64,000 bases of DNA from Setomelanomma holmii (taxonomy: Eukaryota > Ascomycota > Dothideomycetes > Pleosporales > Phaeosphaeriaceae). Positions 35,001 to 46,359 of the stretch are shown here, piece after piece (within the stretch, counting starts at the first letter, position 1; each line of letters opens with the position of its first letter). The stretch is from NCBI GenBank assembly GCA_010015745.1, contig ML978155.1, positions 434,001 through 498,000 of the forward strand. The letters are read 5' to 3'. Both the position numbers and the translations under genes were made by a program. The notes under the pieces are model-generated. The model was not told the origin of the DNA and did no database searches. It worked only from the letters and a program-made list of their open reading frames with translations.

Positions 35001-38000
35001 ATGGAGCGAAAAATGCCTCCTTGCCAGTGTGGTTAAGCATGGGCTCTAAGCGTTTCAGCGCCTGCTGTGTTCGCCTGATCAATGACGGTACGGCGATGTG
35101 AGGTTTCTGTTCGACTAATACTTGAACCACGCGACCGAACTCTTCGGTCATGGTGCGGTTCTCGGTGGCTTTGGGATCCAGGCACGCAAGGCCTGAAATA
35201 TCGAGGATGGATTCCACGCCATCCGCCTCGATATAAGCGGCGCACATAGAATGATTCGAGAAGAAGCCAGAGAGGAAGCGTGTCAAGACTCGCAGATATT
35301 GACCGGTGGTTGGTCCTTTCGCCGCGTCTTCAGTCTCAGTGATCTGATCCAACAAGACAGGTTCCTCGGACTGCGTGGCCGATGCATGCTCATCAGCATC
35401 TTGCATCTCGACATCCCCGCCGACTTTCCCCGTCTTCGGATCAACTAGATGCTGAGACTGTGGCCCAAGAAGGGCGCGACGACCGCCAGCAACGATTGCT
35501 TTGCCATCAGCATTCTCAGCCCATAGCTTCGCACCCACACCCTCTTGCTCGGCCTTTGCGGTACAGAGCTCCACAACGCGAGCGATCAATTCACTCAGAC
35601 ACGACAGTACTCGAGCTTTTAACGGGGGATGGTGACGGACCAGTTCATCGAAAGAATTACCTATCATGGTGGGCATTTCAGTGTCTGCGTCAAGTGCCTT
35701 GATGTGAGCCGGGCTTTCGAAGATCTCGAAGAAACGTTTCAAGGCGCTCGATGATTGGAACAGTTTCATCCCTGATTCTGCTAAACAAATCGCTCCGAAC
35801 GCCGGTGGTAGAGTCGATATGGCTTCAGCGACCGGAAGAATGCCTGAGGCAAGCACTGTTCCTGGCTCCCTTGGCGGATACGTTCGATGGGCTGGTTTGT
35901 TGGCATCGTCGTCATTCTCACCAAGAGCTTCTGGCGATTCCGCAGCGGGCTCTCCAGCAACAGTCTCCAAGAAAGCTGCGCTCAGACCAGCTTCCGCAAT
36001 GACCTGATAGCTTGTTGGTTCATTGTGAATGAAGGCCGACAAGATAAGGACGGCCGTGCTCCACACTGTAGATCCATATGTGCGTGCGTTTGAGAGAACC
36101 GTGCGTAGACTATTGAGAAGCTGAGCAGAATCGATCAAGGTCCTCATCAGACGATCGTTATTGGTGCCCGTATGGCCCATCATGTGGTTGAGGAACTTGA
36201 AGAGCCACCGAAGTGACTGTTGATGGTAGAAGGGAACTACGTAGTCTGTCAATTGTGTCTTATGCTCTTGTGGCATGCCTTTGCCATTCTCTGCCAGAGT
36301 TTTCGCGATATCAACCTCGTACTGCATCAGATCTGCAATGATATCCAGTCCTTTCGCGTTGACGAGGGTTTGAAATGCATCTCTAAGGTTGTAGACGAAT
36401 GTGTCGAGGAAGTTCAGGATCTTAGGGTGATTGCGCTCGGCCCTCTCTGTTCGTAGTTTGAGCGCCTCAACAAGAATTTCGAGCAGTCCAGCTGACACCA
36501 TGCCCTCGCCGGTGCGCTGTTGAGTCCCAGGCAAGGTGTTGAGCAACGAGAAGAGTGCATCCCGCCATTGATCTTCCTCAAGATCGTCCTCAGAGGGGTT
36601 GTCAGAGCCAAGACCAGCGACAAGTTTGCGTACCAAGTAGAACAGCACGCCGTGGTTAACGTTGACACTGAGAGAAGTGCAAATATCGGGAGATTTGGAC
36701 TTGTGTTTTGCCAGAGCTTCTAGTGCATTGAGGATGACTGTTTGGAGCTCGAGACTTACACCGTGCTCCCCAGTCCCGGACGGATGCACCAGCTCTGAGA
36801 GCTGATAAGCTAGCTGCAAGCGTCGTGGCTCATCAGCGTCCTGCTGTCCAAGTTTAGCGTGGAAGTCCTTTTCGCCGTACACATAGCCGGAGTTCGCGAT
36901 CGCGAGCAAGCGCAGAGCAACAGCTTCATCGCGCCCTGCACTACTGCTAGCAAGCAATTTCGCTGTCCTCAATTTGTTTAAGAACTCATAGTGGACGGAT
37001 TCAGGCAGCTCAGCAAGTCCCTGCTTGAGGAGCACATGCACATCAGTGGATGCCACCACGTCGGATGAGAGCTCGAATGTCTTGGGGTCATTTGGTTTCG
37101 CACCAGCAAATCCTGGGGTGAATGAAGGCGTGGTCGGAGATTCGACTGCGGACGCGGGCTGAGGCTGTCGTGGCGTGCGATTCGGACCCATGCTCGATGT
37201 TCTTCGCACGGGGGTCGGTGTCGTAGGGACGTCTGCTGAGGTGGGCTTGTTGCTGCTGTCGTCGGGTGTCGGCGTTGGCTCATAGTATGAAATGACCACA
37301 CCTCCAAACTCCTGCTGCAGCGTTGAGTCTGAAAGGTCGTAAAGGCCCATCAGGTCGCTGGGACTGATTCGATCGCCTTCTCTTCGTTGATCGACGGCTG
37401 TCTTCTCTTTGCCCTTGCCTGATGGGGTTTCGAACAACGGCGGCGCTGCTGCTGGACTCTTGGGAAACGGGGCAGCAAGCTTCTGAATCTTCTCCAGATT
37501 GATGTTGTAGTGACTGGCGAGGAGAGAAGGGTGAAGGCCATTTGCTTGTCCTAGTCGTGCGCGTGCAGCACTGAAGCGCTGGGCGAGACGATGACCGAGA
37601 CGTAGTGTAGCCTTGAGTAGTGAGGTAGAGGTCGAGTTGAGGAGCTTATCCAGACGCTCGCTACTAGAATACAGGCTGCGATTGCCGCAGTTTTCCAGCA
37701 GCGTGCGCGTAAAGCTGAGAATCTGCTCGACTAGCACCCGATCGCCGTCCTCTGACACGTGCAGGGAGTCGAGGACGGACTCTGTGGTGGTCTGGTCTGA
37801 GCTTGTGCTTCCCTCCTCCGCATCGCCCTTCTGCAGCAGTCGGCGCTGAAAAGGCTGCATCTGCGGCCCGTCCGCCAGGCCATACTCTTGGATGAAGAGC
37901 TCCAATATACGGTCGAAGCGGTTCAGGACAGGTATCCAGTGGTATGCGTCACCGCGGGGAAAGGGCCAGTGCCTAGGAAACGAGGCGAGGTGGCCGGGCA

Positions 38001-38154
38001 GCTGGTAAAGCGGAATTGATTCGGTTGCCCTTACAAAGTCGGCTATCATTGACGACTGCGCCTGTTAGTGACAACACGAACATGAAATGGAAGGGAGGGG
38101 CTAGCGTACCAGAGTGGACTCATGTCGCGATGTAGCCTGCTTCTTGATCTTCAT
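26065..38154 (-). CDS. TOM1: Giant HECT-type E3 ubiquitin ligase (TOM1/HUWE1/UPL1 class)
   Basis: Exons: 38110-38154, then 26211-38061 (itself probably containing a 48-bp intron, 30504-30551), then 26065-26159; about 3,980 aa. The N-terminal third is armadillo-like (DUF908/DUF913 regions). A UBA-type segment follows (RLKEAGYEASLAEEALYRC), then a very acidic stretch encoded near 30.6-31.2 kb. Next come charged coiled coils and DLGIDLEYLNALPEELREEVL-type helices, and finally the HECT domain. The catalytic Cys is in LPSSHTCFNQLDLP, about residue 3947, split by the last intron; the end EYFGFA is the conserved HECT terminus. The enzyme takes ubiquitin from an E2 and passes it to substrates; yeast Tom1 acts on histones, Cdc6 and unassembled ribosomal proteins. 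The ATG at 38154 (MKIKKQ) matches the family start. Confidence 0.96.
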
Positions 38155-38983
38155 GGTTGCGCCGGGCGCTCGGAAGGCGGACCTCCCTCACATGCAGTCT
38201 TGTGTTAAGGCTTCTTGTGCGGAAATATCCCCCGGGTAGACGGATAGACGTGGTCTTAGGCTCCCCGCAGTGGTACGGCTCGCAAGGCAGGCTGCGGTTG
38301 CCTTTCCTAGGTTCGCTAAAATTTCCAGGGAGGTGCTAACGACTTTGCAGAGCGTGGGACTTTGTCGTGGAGATGAGAGCAGAGCTTCGCGTGTTGATCT
38401 GCGTAGTTGCGGCAGGGTAAGGACTGTGTGGCAGTTGTGGAAGGAGCGTTTGTGTGAGAGGCGCGGGCGAATGAGGCGCTGCCAAAAGTCACGGTGCAGG
38501 CGTGGACTTTTACAGCTGTCAGAATTCTAGATATAAAGATTTCGGGCGCCAGGAAGGGATCTTGGAGGCCTCTTCGTTTGGGTCGTGTGGTGCAGGTGAG
38601 GTGGGTGATGGAGCTCCGAGCTTGAGCACTTCCCAAGCATGCAGTTTCCGCGATGATGGCAGACGAGGCACGGACCAATGTCAGTTAGCGGCCCAGGCTT
38701 TTTAACTCGTCACGAAAGACACGCGCTTAGGGGCCACTCTACAGTCGTCACATGTCGAGCAATCATGGTGAATAACTTGAACAGCTTCAGAAGATCAAAG
38801 TAAGATTCACGATTGGCTGAAGATGTAGGCTAGGAGGCAGATATGGGCTCGCACATTCGAATGCCACTTTGCGCAGGATAACCCACCCTACCCAGCCTCA
38901 CATAGGTCTCCAAAGTATTGTGGATAGAGTCGTCTCTTCTGCACATGGGCATCATCCCAGACAGGTCCCTTCTTCGACTTGAG
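38155..38983. promoter_or_regulatory. TOM1 upstream region
   Basis: About 830 bp upstream of the ligase. A minus-strand frame of 120 codons (38316-38678) is open but its composition shows no known family; I treat it as 5' leader or chance. Nothing else was recognised. Confidence 0.4.
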
Positions 38984-39361
38984 CTATCTCCATCCACCTG
39001 TCCCACTCGCCGTCTCCTCCACAGTCTTTCCATCTACCAATCTCACCGTCTCCTCCAGTACGAGCAGATCCCTTTCGATCATCTCTGCCCAGTTCTGTAT
39101 GTCTCCGACCTCATTCAGCTTTTTCGTCCCTCCGCTGAGCAGCATCTCCCATTGCGCGGATTCCTTCGCAAGTGCAGCTGTCTGTTTGGCAAGCTCCTTT
39201 TCTTGCTTAGATATGGCTTCGCCGTTGGCGTGAAGATCAGCGGTCCGCGTCCGCAACTCGTTGTCGACTGACGCACCGACAGATGCGAGAGACGCAGTGA
39301 CGGCGGCGCGGGCTTCTGCTGTACGGCGAGCTGCGTCGGAAGCGCTGTTCGGTGAAGACAT
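38984..39361 (-). CDS. BLOS1: BLOC-1 subunit 1 (GCN5L1) homologue
   Basis: Single exon, 125 aa from the ATG at 39361; an upstream in-frame ATG adds 12 unconserved residues and is not preferred. Residues 1-30 are Ala/Ser-rich. The rest is helical, with heptads suited to a coiled coil (KQEKELAKQTAALAKESAQW). The diagnostic segment is LNEVGDIQNWAEMIERDLLVLE, which lines up with the EIGDVENWARSIELDM region of animal BLOC1S1. Length equals that of the human protein. The family is part of the BLOC-1 complex acting at endosomes and vacuole-related organelles. No enzymatic residues are expected. Confidence 0.8.
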   Translation of the reverse strand: MSSPNSASDAARRTAEARAAVTASLASVGASVDNELRTRTADLHANGEAISKQEKELAKQTAALAKESAQWEMLLSGGTKKLNEVGDIQNWAEMIERDLLVLEETVRLVDGKTVEETASGTGGWR

Positions 39362-40177
39362 GGTAGCTTGAATGCTGCAATGCAGGATCGTGGTCAATAT
39401 GCCAGTTGGGAGCGCGAGTGAGAGGTCAGTGAGTGGCTGAGGACCAGGAGAAGCTCAAGTTCCGCTCCACTCCACTCCACTTATAGTGCATGCAGGCATA
39501 TGCACCACTAAGCTCTGCATGCTTCCTGCGCATTACCGAGCTCAGATAACAGGTGCGGAGAGATACCAAGCATCGACACTGAGTCCACCAGGCCAGCTGC
39601 ATGGAGGTGTAACGGAGGCTGATGTGAGTGGCCAGTTCAGGACGCAGACAGACACCATTCGACGTGGCGTCTCACATGATTTCACTGGAGCTTCCAGCTT
39701 CATGCAGCAGGGATCCAAGACACGTGTACAACACTTAATTGATATGCTGTGGAAGCGTAGGTACGACAAGCCAATATCATGAGGGGTAGGCCTGAATTGA
39801 GTGCGTTTGAGTCAGATCATGAAATTCTCGCATTCATTAAAGCGTGGACGCAGCTGTCATGTTACCAGGCTTCAAGGTAAGAAACATGCTTCTAACCTGA
39901 TCGATGTAAATATACCAGAAGTAGCTCGACACATCTCCAATTACACGTTTGGGCTTTACAGCATAGATTTGACGACATAATTCTCCCTACTTGTCGCTCC
40001 ACATGTCAGCATGAACCAAAAATGATGATTTGGCTCTTTGGACAGGATCGCGATGCTGTCACGCTGTCACGCACGAACACGCAGAGCAAGAGCGCGGGGC
40101 AGTCAACAGTTGCAACTGCAGCAACAATTGCCGAGGCTCATCGCTAGCGCTTGCTCTTTCTGTTCCTCGCACTTTCC
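39362..40177. other. Intergenic, no gene seen
   Basis: About 820 bp between the BLOC-1 subunit gene start and the broken monooxygenase. A 98-codon plus-strand frame (39486-39782) has no recognisable motif. Confidence 0.45.
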
Positions 40178-41975
40178 TCACGCACCAACTCTTGTCTGCT
40201 TCGTTGCCCGTTGATCAAGCGTCGATCTTACAACGTCTCCATTACTCCTCTTTAGCGTCGTCCTGATCGATTCTGAAATCTCGGCCTCTTTCGCGACTGT
40301 CTGCTCATATGTGTCATATCTGTACTGCGACCCGGGATGATCGCTTCGCAATCGCCGTTGTCCTTTGCCGTAGATTCGTTCACGATGTGTGAGCACGGGC
40401 GCACCTTCCCGAACTGGCTCATCTAACAATCCTCGCCGTCTCAATTCTGGTGCAAGCAGCTCAGAGACATCCTCGAAACTTCCCGGAGAAACGACATAGG
40501 CAATGTTGAAGCCATCGACATCAGCAATGTCGATCCACTGCTCGAAGATATCTGCCACCTGAGACGGCGAACCCTTGGGCATGGCACCTGTGCCGCCAAT
40601 CGCGACTAGTTTACCGAGATTGCGGACGGTCAGAGGCGGGACATCGTCTCCGGAGTACTGCAAATTGTACGTAGAGCTTTGCTGCAGCTTCTGCCACTGG
40701 CCCTTTGGTAGATCATCCTCGGTCAGTAGGTGATCTGGGTCGAATTCCGAGACATCCACACCAGTTGCTGCGCACCATTGCGCTAGTCCCCACTCTTCCG
40801 ACGCATAATTCAGCGCCTCTTGGTGTTTCCTCTCAGCATCTTCTGCATCCTTGCCAATGATAGGCGTGATCATTGCGAATATTTTCACGGATTGCGGATC
40901 TCGACCTGCAGCTGCAGCGCCTTCTCTGATTGCCTTGACGCGCGGTGCAACAACGTGCGGCGACAGACCCGCCACAAGTATCGCTTCAGCATGTGTTGCC
41001 CCGAATTTATACCTGCAGCGGACGTTCCCGCCTGAAAGAGCACCGGAGTACGCTGAGGCGATGGATCGACGATGAATGGTGCCTCCATAGACCACTTGCC
41101 ATCATGTTTGATGGTCCGAATCTTTGATGAGTCAGTATACACTCGTCTTTGAGCATCTTCTTTCAGCGCGTCATCCGACCATGATCCCTCCCAAAGGCTG
41201 TATTCAAATCAGATCTAAGGAAATCAAGTTCACTGGGCCATCTCTCACTTATACAGGATTCGCAGATACTCATCCGCATTCTCATACCGCTTGTCATGCT
41301 CGACGTATGGTAGTCCAACCTCATGCTCTGTTAGCGTTTCGATCCTATCAGATTGCGGCAATCACTGACCGCCTTTGAGGCTGCTTGCTTCCAGCTGGTC
41401 ACAATATTCCAACCAAACCGACCGCCTGTCAAATGCTCGAGAGTCGCGAACCGTTTGGCAACCATATACGGCTGCTCGTAAGAGGTCGAAGTTGTGACTG
41501 CAAAATTCAGATGCTTTGTCACACTCGCCATTGCCGAGATGGGCTGTCAAAGGTTAGCCCTCTTCAATTCGAGCTATATCTAAGGAATAATAAGCTCGAG
41601 ATTAGAGGAGTACTGACGATGATGGGATCTGCCATAGGCCATTGAGCACCCGTCCGAAACGCAGGCTCAACACTACCTTGAAGTCTTCCCAAGCAACGAT
41701 TATCTATTGTTGGATCGAATGAGTCCATACCCGACTCACACGTCGTACGGTCCGAACGTATCAGCAAGAAAGTAGCCGACGAAGCTGCCCTTCTCTAAGA
41801 TCTTGGCGAGATCAGTCCAATAGCTAAGGTCTCGCCGCTTGTCCTTGCTTCGGTCGCGTGGATTTGCCCATTGACCGAACGCCAAGTGACTCGGTGTGAA
41901 CATGTCGAAGGCATTCAAAAGCAGCTTCTTACGCGGGATACTCGTCCCCTTTCCTTGTTGGACATGGGTAGCCAT
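40178..41975 (-). pseudogene. FMN-dependent monooxygenase (NtaA/SnaA/DszA type), frameshifted
   Basis: Exons read as 41740-41975, 41618-41684, 41370-41543, 41249-41325, then 41197 onward to 40178. Introns are 55, 54, 44 and 51 bp with GT..AG ends. The product is a luciferase-fold oxygenase that uses reduced FMN from a partner reductase. Landmarks are SYWTDLAKILEKGSFVGYFL, VEPAFRTGAQWPMADP, EHLTGGRFGWNIVTSW, YRILYNLWEGSW-like residues and RTPVLFQAGTSAAG. At about 41010-41013 the frame breaks. Upstream the frame ends in AGTSAAG; KFGATHAEAILVAGLSP, which must follow directly, lies one base out of frame. No intron can bridge this, since family members have these residues adjacent. After the break the frame is open to 40178. 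Either a one-base deletion has inactivated the gene or the assembly has an error. Known relatives degrade nitrilotriacetate, sulfones or sulfonates. Confidence 0.82.
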
Positions 41976-42659
41976 AATGGTTACTGGAGTGCAATAGTGT
42001 GAGCTGTAAAACCACTACAAGTCGGTATGTCTCTCACTTTCAGCAGAAGGGCGAAGTGATATTTGTTATAACCATACGTATGCTTGTACTAGGTTCAGCA
42101 ATCTTTCCCTTATGCCATGCGATATGCTTCTTGCTACTCTGAGGACCAGGGCCACCAACAGCGGAATGCCTCGCATCGATGCTGACACCGACGAGCGAAC
42201 CGACTATAAAGCGCTGATAGTCTCACTCACACGACCACCACTTTCGGGCACAGTAGGATTCTGAAGGCATTCATATGCACTTCAGCGGGGCTTAACTTGA
42301 CGTGGTTCAGGGTTGTGATGATGCAAGCTCGTCCATAATTGCGCCGTTCCATCCAAGATGTGCGAACTCCAATACTCACAACGCTCAACTCCACAACTCC
42401 AGAACGTGTTCCAGGCGCTGAACTCCGATGTCGTCTCGCTTAGGCAGTGCCTATACCCGGATTTGCAATGCAGGCTATTTGCACGTCATGAACTAACGTG
42501 GGGCTTGCTGCGATAACGTATCCGAGCCACGCACGTTCGGATGAGTGTGGCCGTCAAGACGCATAAGCGCATCAGATATCATGGTCGGCATACATAAGAA
42601 CGTGGTTTTACCAGCCAGTCGGATCAGGCAGATCTGCACTTCTCCCGTTCACTGACAAC
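41976..42659. promoter_or_regulatory. Divergent region between monooxygenase and transporter relics
   Basis: The 684 bp between the two start codons would have been the shared promoter of the pair, the same arrangement as at 14765-15722. No gene was seen. Confidence 0.4.
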
Positions 42660-44554
42660 ATGGTAACCCCAAAAGAACCAGAAGTGGTCACCGCTCCAGG
42701 TGACATATCCATCGACCAAGATGTCGCGGTCGAGGCACGACAAAAGGCCAGTACGAAAGTGTCTCGAGCAGACATTGTCCATCTTCGAGATGACCCAGAG
42801 GCAAAAGCAGCATGTCTGTCGACCTTCACTGCAGATGAAGAGAAGCGGATCATGAGCAAAGTCAACAAAGTCTTCTTTCTAGTCACTGGTATCATGTACT
42901 TGATCAAGCAGGTACGCTTCTGAGTCTCGCGGCAAAAAGATGGACCTCACATACTCCAGGTCGACCAAAACAATGCGACCAACGTTAAGGTGCTGTAAGT
43001 CGGCCATCCATCCAATATATTGAAAGAGCTCAAGATGTCCTCGAACGAGTATAACTGGGTCGGCTCAATCTATGGCGTAAGTACGCCCTAGTGCAAAGTT
43101 TCAAAATCTTGTGCTAAGTTCATGTAGATCGCATATATTATCTTTGAAGCACCCAGTAATCTCTTGCTCAAACGCTTCGCTCCACACAACTGGCAAGCCC
43201 GTATTTTCCTTACACGGGGCATCATCACTGCTTGCCAAGCTGCGTCTGGCAAAAAAGAAGACCTATGTGCCATGCGCTTCTTGCTCGGGAAAGCAGCCAC
43301 CCTCGGGATCCGACGACGGTCTGCTGATTTCATCTTAGCATGTTTGAAGCCGGCATGTTCCCAGGTCTCTTAGCACAATTTCAAGCTTGGTATCGGCCCG
43401 ATGAGATGGGTCGTGTCACCGCGTACTTTTTCTGCTGGAGTGCAGTATCCGGCATGGTGAGCGCACTACTTGCATACGCCATCTCCTACATGGACGGCAT
43501 TGGCGGGCTCAGTGCATGGAAATGGGTGTACTTACTTGAAGGTACTGCCACGATCCTTTTCTCTGGCGTGGCCTGGTACTATCTGCCCGATTGGCCGAAG
43601 AGCAAACGATCGAACCGATGGCTCACGGAACGCGAGCAAGAATTTATCGAGACGAGATTACCGGAAAGTGCGCCTGTGACTAGCGATCCCAACTTTTCGG
43701 GCAAGGAGATCAAGGGCGTATTGGGCGAGTGGTTGATCTGGAGCTTCATGCTCAGTCAAACACTCAGTCAATCTTGGGTAAGTCAGACTCCAAATCCGCC
43801 TCATAATCCTCAGATACTGACAATATCAGCGGCTATGCATTAAAATGGTACCTCCCCACAATCATCACCAGCCTTGGCTTCGTCGGCCTCCCACGCAACC
43901 AACTCCTTCTCCTTCCTCTCTTCGGTGCCGCCGTCCTCGGCCTCCTCTTCTCCGCCTGGTTCATGGAGCGCGCGTGGATCGTGCGACCCGCGTACATCAT
44001 GTAAGTTGTCCGTGTACAAATTGGATGTGAGACATACACTGACTTCGGACCTCCACTTCTGCATGTTTATCATGAGCGGCATGGTAATCTGCTTCGTTTT
44101 ATTCTTCACCATTTCCAACCGCACCGGGGTTTACATCGCCTGCGTGCTCGGCAATCTCTTCTACCAGTCCTACTTGAGCCCCTTCTGGGCCTGGCGCAGC
44201 GCCACGCTCATCGGCAGCACGGGCACCGTGTTTACGCTGGGCTTGCAGTCTGGTATTGCGCAGCTAGGTGGTGTGGTGGGCCCGCAGCTGTTTCAGAGTA
44301 AGTGGGCGCATAATGGCTATAAGACGAGCTTTGCGATTGCGGCGGCGTTTACGATTGCGGGCTGGGTGAGTAATTTGTGGACGTGGTATTTGACAAGGAA
44401 CACGGAGTATGATGTTATGAGGGTGAGGAGACTGGCGAATCAGGCGAGGAAGGAGTGGAGGACGAATACGGAGGATATTAAGATATTTGAGGAGAGGAGG
44501 TTTTATGAGGGTGTGGGGCTGAGGAGGACGAAGGGGACAGTGAGGTTGGTCTGA
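42660..44554 (+). pseudogene. Dal5-type MFS transporter, probably inactivated
   Basis: Family features: GRVTAYFFCWSAVSGM, WKWVYLLEGTATILFSG, the FLLG/MFEAGMFPG helix-4 motif and GIAQLGGVVGPQLFQ. Exons read 42660-42911, 42960-43076, 43128-43288, 43339-43750 or 43777, about 43813 or 43830-44000, and 44077-44554. Two lesions stand out. First, a TAA at 42996-42998 is in frame in exon 2; the same frame then continues through NILKELKMSSNEYNWVGSIYG. Only a 39-bp intron with a poor donor could remove it. Second, the intron at 43289-43338 has a CTGAT branch and TTAG acceptor, and joining its flanks restores FLLG-MFEAGMFPG, but its donor reads GA instead of GT. The next intron matches phase only if an upstream GTCAAT donor is used. 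The C-terminal tail differs from the intact paralogue at 15.7 kb. Confidence 0.8.
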
Positions 44555-45044
44555 GGGCTGCTCGGACCTTATTTTGGAAGAGGTGATGATGCCCTTGGTC
44601 CATCGTAGACTTTAGAAATATCCCGTACATTAGCTACGAGGGATCAGTTTGGCAAACAGCAAACAACTTTCCGAAAGTGTGCGGAGGCGCGCCGCGTCCT
44701 TAGCGCGGCACGGGCCCTCATTCGAACCCCTTTGCGACCCCGACCATGCTTTTGCCACCGCTCATCTTCGAGAACAAGTATCAGCTGCCTATGGATGCAG
44801 CATCGCGAAGAAATCCGCTTCAGCCCAATGACTTTCTCCTCTGCTGGCCAATCTGATGAGCAGGCGACTAAGATCAAAACGGTTGTCCTAATATTGTGAT
44901 AAAGACGAACATTATCAATACGCAAGCATGTTCACCCCGCAAGCGTGTGCGGCCACACGAGCAAGGAAACACATTAGCGAAGCGGTACCGACTCCATGAT
45001 GTTGGCAATGAGTAGTGTTGCTTGTGCCCATTTCGAACTATGAA
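44555..45044. other. Intergenic with one copy of a repeated element
   Basis: Contains the first copy of the short element described separately (44694-44735). No gene was recognised. Confidence 0.4.
44694..44735 (+). repeat. Short dispersed element, copy 1
   Basis: Core GCGTCCTTAGCGCGGCACGG, followed by GCCCTC and CGAACC. It is related to copies at 48359 and about 50390. It lies roughly 350 bp before the first broken family member. Confidence 0.6.
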
Positions 45045-46340
45045 GTCCAAGAGAAGTCAATGATATTAAGCTAAATCTCAAACTTGCCTCGGCATACTTC
45101 GAGGACTACAAAGGATTGACTTTGTTCATAAAGCGCGGCAACAATGCGCAAAAGTCATCAATTGCGAGACAAGCGCGTGAGATGGATGCGTACTTCAAAA
45201 GAGTCTTGTCGCTATTCCAAGATTGTCGTTACAAACTTCAAGCTGAGTTCGATCAGTGTTAGCCAACGCTGAGTAGGACATATGATGAGGTGGACAAGCA
45301 GAACAGAGGGTGGGTGAGCGCGGATATGTTTTCGTTCGGTACGTTTCGATGCCTATCCGCCATGCTGTAAACACTAATGGCTGCTACAAGTACCCATTGC
45401 TATCTTCAGGAATACGGAAATTGCCCAAAACACCCAGATTACGCCAGCTACATCCGGGAGAACATGCGCAGCATAGATCAACCTCAAGTGTTCAATCGCG
45501 GAAAGAATTTGTACCTTGACTAGTATCTTGAATTTTTGAGTGAAGAAGCCGATCGTGTTTCGTGCATGCGCGGAGACGGCGATCTGAATGCGATTGTCGA
45601 ATTGTATCTGGACATCAAGCTCAATATCTTGCAGGGCCCGCACAACACACAAGCCGAAGGCGACCGCTGGTTGGCTTAGCACGAGAGAGTAGACGTTCAT
45701 TTGTCGGGAGCGCTGAACATCAACTGGGCTAGCCCTGCAGATACGGTGCTTGAATTTGTAGATGCGGCGCAAGTGTGTCGAGACATGCAGGAACGGCTGC
45801 AACGGACTCCATGCAACATCGACACTGGTCCAATCGAAGTTTGCATTTTCAACCTCCTGCTACCGACTCTGGATACATTTCAACGTTGCGCATACGAAAA
45901 GATACGACAAAAGGTAGACATGGCAGTGGCCGTCACCTTCCTCCTGGACTCACCCTCCTCGTGTTCGAGCATGCGATGACAGCAGAAGATATTCCTCTGG
46001 ATCCTCGCGTCTTCGTCAACACCAAACACGAGGATCGCGCCAGATACGAAGATCCACGCAAGACAAGACACGACTGATCAGTCCGCACTCGCGGAAATCG
46101 GAAGAGCGACTATAATTTACGCTGGATCGTCCCGGTCTGGTTTGGGACGACACTTGAATCGAAAAGAAACCTCACAACCTGCACCACAATAGAACGGATC
46201 GCCACTACAAGAACAAGAAGTATCAGTACCTGCGATTCGGTGATACCCACAGTGGTGGGAGTATGATGATACACCGAATTGGTCTGAGATGGACGAGGCC
46301 GACATTCCGACATTCGACGAGGTGCATCCCCAGGACGCAT
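45045..46340 (+). pseudogene. Broken copy 1 of an unrecognised duplicated gene family
   Basis: Segments align along their length with the copy at 48.5-49.9 kb. Matches include DYASYIREN against DYADYIRE, then CIFNLLLPTLDTFQRCAYEKIRQKV against CVYNTLLPTLEILQKRAYHETRHKV, and AEDIPLDPRVFVNTKHED against AEDIPQDTRIFINARHKD. In-frame TAG codons occur at 45260, 45521 and 45677. A one-base frameshift lies near 45950 and further breaks follow after 46075. The TAG at 45521 sits where the other copy has Gln (LDQQLES), so it is one C-to-T change from a Gln codon. The family is unknown; a segment resembling LPAELTERVFGYAL in the other copy is weakly F-box-like. The left boundary is uncertain. Confidence 0.72.
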
Positions 46341-46359
46341 TTCCTGTTAGTAGGCAGTG

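Noticed and set aside
38316..38678. 120-codon minus-strand frame upstream of TOM1
   Set aside because: No motif, no clear codon bias, and the position fits the TOM1 leader; not enough to call a gene.
39486..39782. 98-codon plus-strand frame
   Set aside because: No motif, no promoter or splice signals; looks like chance in intergenic DNA.
40178..41975. Explaining the monooxygenase frameshift by an extra intron
   Set aside because: Residues either side of the break are adjacent in the family, and the only GT..AG nearby would remove conserved residues and be about 29 bp long.
43778..43829. Third transporter lesion: phase mismatch at the intron after SQSW
   Set aside because: Using an upstream GTCAAT donor and a CTCAG acceptor gives a 47-bp intron in correct phase, so this is not counted as a definite lesion.
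44694..44760. Possible tRNA because of TTCGAAC near 44720
   Set aside because: The bases either side do not form a T-arm stem on either strand; the stretch belongs to the repeated element.
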